Source: Microthrixaceae bacterium (GTDB lineage: Bacteria; Actinomycetota; Acidimicrobiia; Acidimicrobiales; Iamiaceae). Taken from it: a DNA stretch of 64,000 nucleotides. The notes beneath the pieces were generated by a model. The model was not told where the DNA came from. It made no database searches and worked only from the letters and a program-made list of their open reading frames with translations. Shown here piece after piece: positions 61,930 through 64,000 of this stretch (position 1 is its first letter; the number at the start of each line of letters is the position of its first letter). Location of the stretch: contig JADJDU010000008.1 of NCBI GenBank assembly GCA_016702505.1, positions 124,001-188,000 of the forward strand, read 5' to 3'. The translations under genes were made by a program, and so were the position numbers.

Positions 61930-62838
61930 GTGAACGAAGAGGCGAAACGGACCCGCCGCCGCACCGCGGCGTTGGTCATCGTGTTCATAGTGAGCGCGAG
62001 CGCCATCACTTGGGCGCTACTGCTCCTGGCCGGATTCGACGGGGTGAAGGTGCCGATGGTGGCCCTGCTAGTCGCAGCCGATGCCGCTGGGTTGGCGTGG
62101 CTAGCAGCCGATCGAGTCGTGGTCCGATTCAGTCGAGCTCGAGTGGCCGATGAGGTCACCTACGCCCGGCTCCACAACATCGTGGACGGTCTGTGCATCG
62201 CCGGCGGTCTGCCCAAACCGTCGATCCGGCTGATAGTCGACGACGCCCCCAACGCCATGGCCGCGGGTAGAAGCCATCGCCACGCCACGCTCGCGGTGAC
62301 CACCGGGTTGCTCGAACGGCTCGACCGGCTGGAGTTGGAAGCGGTTGTGGCCCACGAGCTGTGCCGGATCAAGAACAACGATGTGCAGGTGGCCACTCTG
62401 GCTGTCTGCCTGCTCGGCCCGCTGGCGCTGCTGTCGGACATGTTGATCCGACTGGCGTGGTGGAACGGTGGTCGACACGGTCACCAAGAACGCCAAGACG
62501 GTGCCGCCCGTCCCATTGCCCTCCTCGGATTCGCCCTGTTGGTGTTTGCCCCCGTCGTGTCGCGAATGATGCACCTCGCGGTCAGTCGAAGCACGGAGAT
62601 AGAAGCCGACGCGGCCGCGGTGGCGATGACCAGGTACCCACCCGGGCTCATATCGGCGTTGGAGAAGATGAGCGGAGAGCCGACGGTGGTGCATGCCGCG
62701 GGGCGTTCCACCGCTCACCTTTGGTTGGCGGCTCCGCTGGCCGTCACCGATGAGCAAGGACACCTCGCCCAGTGGAACGTGATGTATGACACCCATCCGC
62801 CGTTGGAGCACCGCATCGAGGCCCTCCGCGAGCTCTGA
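61930..62838 (+). CDS. M48 (HtpX-like) membrane peptidase homologue, catalytic His missing
   Basis: 302 residues from GTG at 61930. Two membrane helices at the start (ALVIVFIVSASAITWALLLLAG, VPMVALLVAADAAGLAWLAA) precede the domain with PNAMAAGRSHRHATLAVTTGLLERLDRLELEAVVAHELCRIKNNDVQVAT. The zinc motif HEXXH reads HELCR, so the second His ligand is Arg. The distal Glu in SRSTEIEADAAAVAMTRYP is kept, and the tail ends YDTHPPLEHRIEALREL. As written it should be inactive as a protease. It forms a pair with the preceding LemA-like gene. Confidence 0.8.
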   Translation: MNEEAKRTRRRTAALVIVFIVSASAITWALLLLAGFDGVKVPMVALLVAADAAGLAWLAADRVVVRFSRARVADEVTYARLHNIVDGLCIAGGLPKPSIRLIVDDAPNAMAAGRSHRHATLAVTTGLLERLDRLELEAVVAHELCRIKNNDVQVATLAVCLLGPLALLSDMLIRLAWWNGGRHGHQERQDGAARPIALLGFALLVFAPVVSRMMHLAVSRSTEIEADAAAVAMTRYPPGLISALEKMSGEPTVVHAAGRSTAHLWLAAPLAVTDEQGHLAQWNVMYDTHPPLEHRIEALREL

Positions 62839-62890
62839 TCCAGAACTACCACCCGTCGTGATCCAGTGCTTGGCGTGTGCGGGACCTCTG

Positions 62891-62972
62891 GTGGCCGCAC
62901 AGAGACCCGTCTCACCTGGGTGACCAGGAAGAATTGAGAAGGACCCAAGTTCGATCGGCGGATCGAGGCTGA
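62891..62972. repeat. Dispersed intergenic repeat B, copy 2
   Basis: About 82 bp matching 33755-33837. It occupies the spacer between the M48-like gene and the DUF3048 gene, about 62 bp upstream of the latter. Confidence 0.6.
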
Positions 62973-63033
62973 GGAGCCGTGGCCGCCCGGTCCATCCACC
63001 ACAACTTGCCCGCCGGAGAGCAACCTGTAGTCG

Positions 63034-64000
63034 ATGACCGAGCCCTCGACTTCACGCATCGATCCGCGGATCATCGGCGGGGTGATCGCCGCCGTCGTAG
63101 TCCTGATCGGGGCTGTCGCCTTCGCGTTGCGAGGTGGTGACGACGCCGAGCCGGCGGCATCAACCACCACGGCAGCCACGACCACCACCACCAAGGTTGC
63201 GACCACCACCGAGCCTGCCTCCGGTCCGGTAGCCCCGCTGACCGGTCTCAAGGTGGCCGACCCCGCGCTGGTGAACCGGCCCGCGCTGGTGGCCAAGATC
63301 GACAACTTGGACCGGGGACCTGAGTCGGCACTACCCCAGGCCGGGGTCTCCCGGGCCGATGTGGTGTTCGAGGAGATCGTCGAAGGCAACATCACGCGCT
63401 TTGCTGCCGTGTTCCATTCCAAGGCCCCTGGCCGGATTGGCCCGATCCGCTCGGCCCGCACCACCGACGTCATCCTCCTGCCCCAACTCGGCCCGGTCTT
63501 GTTCGCGTGGTCGGGCGGGAACGACGGCGTGGTCGGTGAGGTGCGTCGATCGCCGTTCTTGCTGGACGTGGGGCATGATGCTGCCAGCTCGTCGTACTCG
63601 CGCGAGCCCGGGCGGCGAGCGCCCCACAACTTGTTCGTGGAGGCCGACGAACTGTGGGGCCGGCGGCCTGAAGCCACGGCCCCACCCAACCCGATCTTTC
63701 AGTTCCGAGCCGATGACCAGCCCCCGTCACCGCTGGCCGAACCAGCCCAAGGTGTGCAGCTTGGTTGGGGTGGAGGTTCCAACTCGTCGCCGGTGTCATG
63801 GCACTGGGACCCCGGTACACGCCTGTACCTGCGATCCCAGAACGATCGAGAGCACAACGCCGCCGACGGCACGCGGGTCAGCGCCGCCAACATCGTGGTG
63901 ATGGTCACAGAGTACGGGCGCAGCGCGGCCGACACCCGGTCACCCGAGGCCCACACCGTCGGCGAGGGCGAGCTGTTCGTCTACACCGATGGCAAGGTGG
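63034..64000 (+). CDS. DUF3048 (YerB-like) anchored secreted protein, partial
   Basis: 322 codons are visible, and the frame is still open at the window edge. The N-terminus PRIIGGVIAAVVVLIGAVAFALRGG is a signal anchor followed by a Thr-rich linker (TTTAATTTTTKVATTTEP). The domain then opens with APLTGLKVADPALVNRPALVAKIDNLDRGPESALPQAGVSRADVVFEEIVEGNITRFAAVFHSKAPGRIGPIRSARTTD, the DUF3048 N-terminal signature. YerB-type proteins are extracytoplasmic and of unknown biochemistry. The start is the ATG at 63034, seven bases after CAACCT, which may be a leaderless -10 box. Confidence 0.85.
   Translation, partial: MTEPSTSRIDPRIIGGVIAAVVVLIGAVAFALRGGDDAEPAASTTTAATTTTTKVATTTEPASGPVAPLTGLKVADPALVNRPALVAKIDNLDRGPESALPQAGVSRADVVFEEIVEGNITRFAAVFHSKAPGRIGPIRSARTTDVILLPQLGPVLFAWSGGNDGVVGEVRRSPFLLDVGHDAASSSYSREPGRRAPHNLFVEADELWGRRPEATAPPNPIFQFRADDQPPSPLAEPAQGVQLGWGGGSNSSPVSWHWDPGTRLYLRSQNDREHNAADGTRVSAANIVVMVTEYGRSAADTRSPEAHTVGEGELFVYTDGKV

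Noticed and set aside
62715..63689. A 324-codon minus-strand open frame
   Set aside because: The opposite strand carries a clear DUF3048 protein from 63034, and this frame runs through repeat B.

Overview
The window is high-GC, densely packed DNA from an actinobacterium. Markers for this are a mycothiol ligase (mshC), an F420:NADPH oxidoreductase, two AftD-type arabinofuranosyltransferase homologues, and the block thrS - HIT hydrolase - pgsA - patA - pimA, which has the same order in Mycobacterium. The lipoprotein-rich gene set, the malyl-CoA lyase and the many apparently leaderless starts would fit class Acidimicrobiia. That placement is an inference, not proven here.

Layout. 1-10.8 kb: small enzymes (monooxygenase, acetyltransferase), a secreted sialidase plus beta-helix lipoprotein pair, a lipoprotein intradiol dioxygenase, a CmcJ-type oxygenase, endonuclease III, an MpaB-type oxygenase with a P450, and an orphan lipoprotein. 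10.9-21.7 kb: envelope glycosyltransferases, with a GT-C protein converging on one AftD-like gene that lies head-to-head with a second, frameshifted AftD-like gene. 21.7-32 kb: Baeyer-Villiger monooxygenase, split M13 peptidase, fatty acid hydroxylase, universal stress protein, esterase, a badly frameshifted FAD oxidoreductase, and two adjacent HpcH/HpaI-type lyases, the second lacking its N-terminus. 32-39.3 kb: two acyl-CoA dehydrogenases, then a TPP-riboswitch-led thiamine operon (pyrophosphokinase, thiamine-binding protein, ABC permease, binding protein, ATPase). 39.4-43 kb: TacAT-like toxin-antitoxin pair, frameshifted SRPBCC gene, GlgX-like debranching enzyme. 43-51.4 kb: an IS256-family element followed by a very large secreted RHS protein with an AT-richer C-terminal domain, a small membrane protein and an ADP-ribosylglycohydrolase. 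51.5-64 kb: ABC ATPase, F420 reductase, mshC, acyltransferase, the thrS-pimA block, a mini-LemA, an M48-like protein with a broken HEXXH, and the start of a DUF3048 protein that runs off the window.

Most notable: the RHS locus. A 24-base TC dinucleotide tract lies between an upstream ATG and the hydrophobic signal sequence. With the 12 TC units present, the ATG frame stops. Losing one unit would join the ATG to the whole RHS frame. This looks like a phase-variable polymorphic toxin whose neighbours (a membrane protein overlapping by 4 bases and an ADP-ribosylglycohydrolase) are candidate immunity genes.

Two different families of roughly 80-100 bp dispersed intergenic repeats are present, each in two copies. 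Single-base frameshifts hit five loci, several in G or C runs. They could be real decay, but they also look like sequencing or assembly indels, so no loss of function should be assumed without reads.
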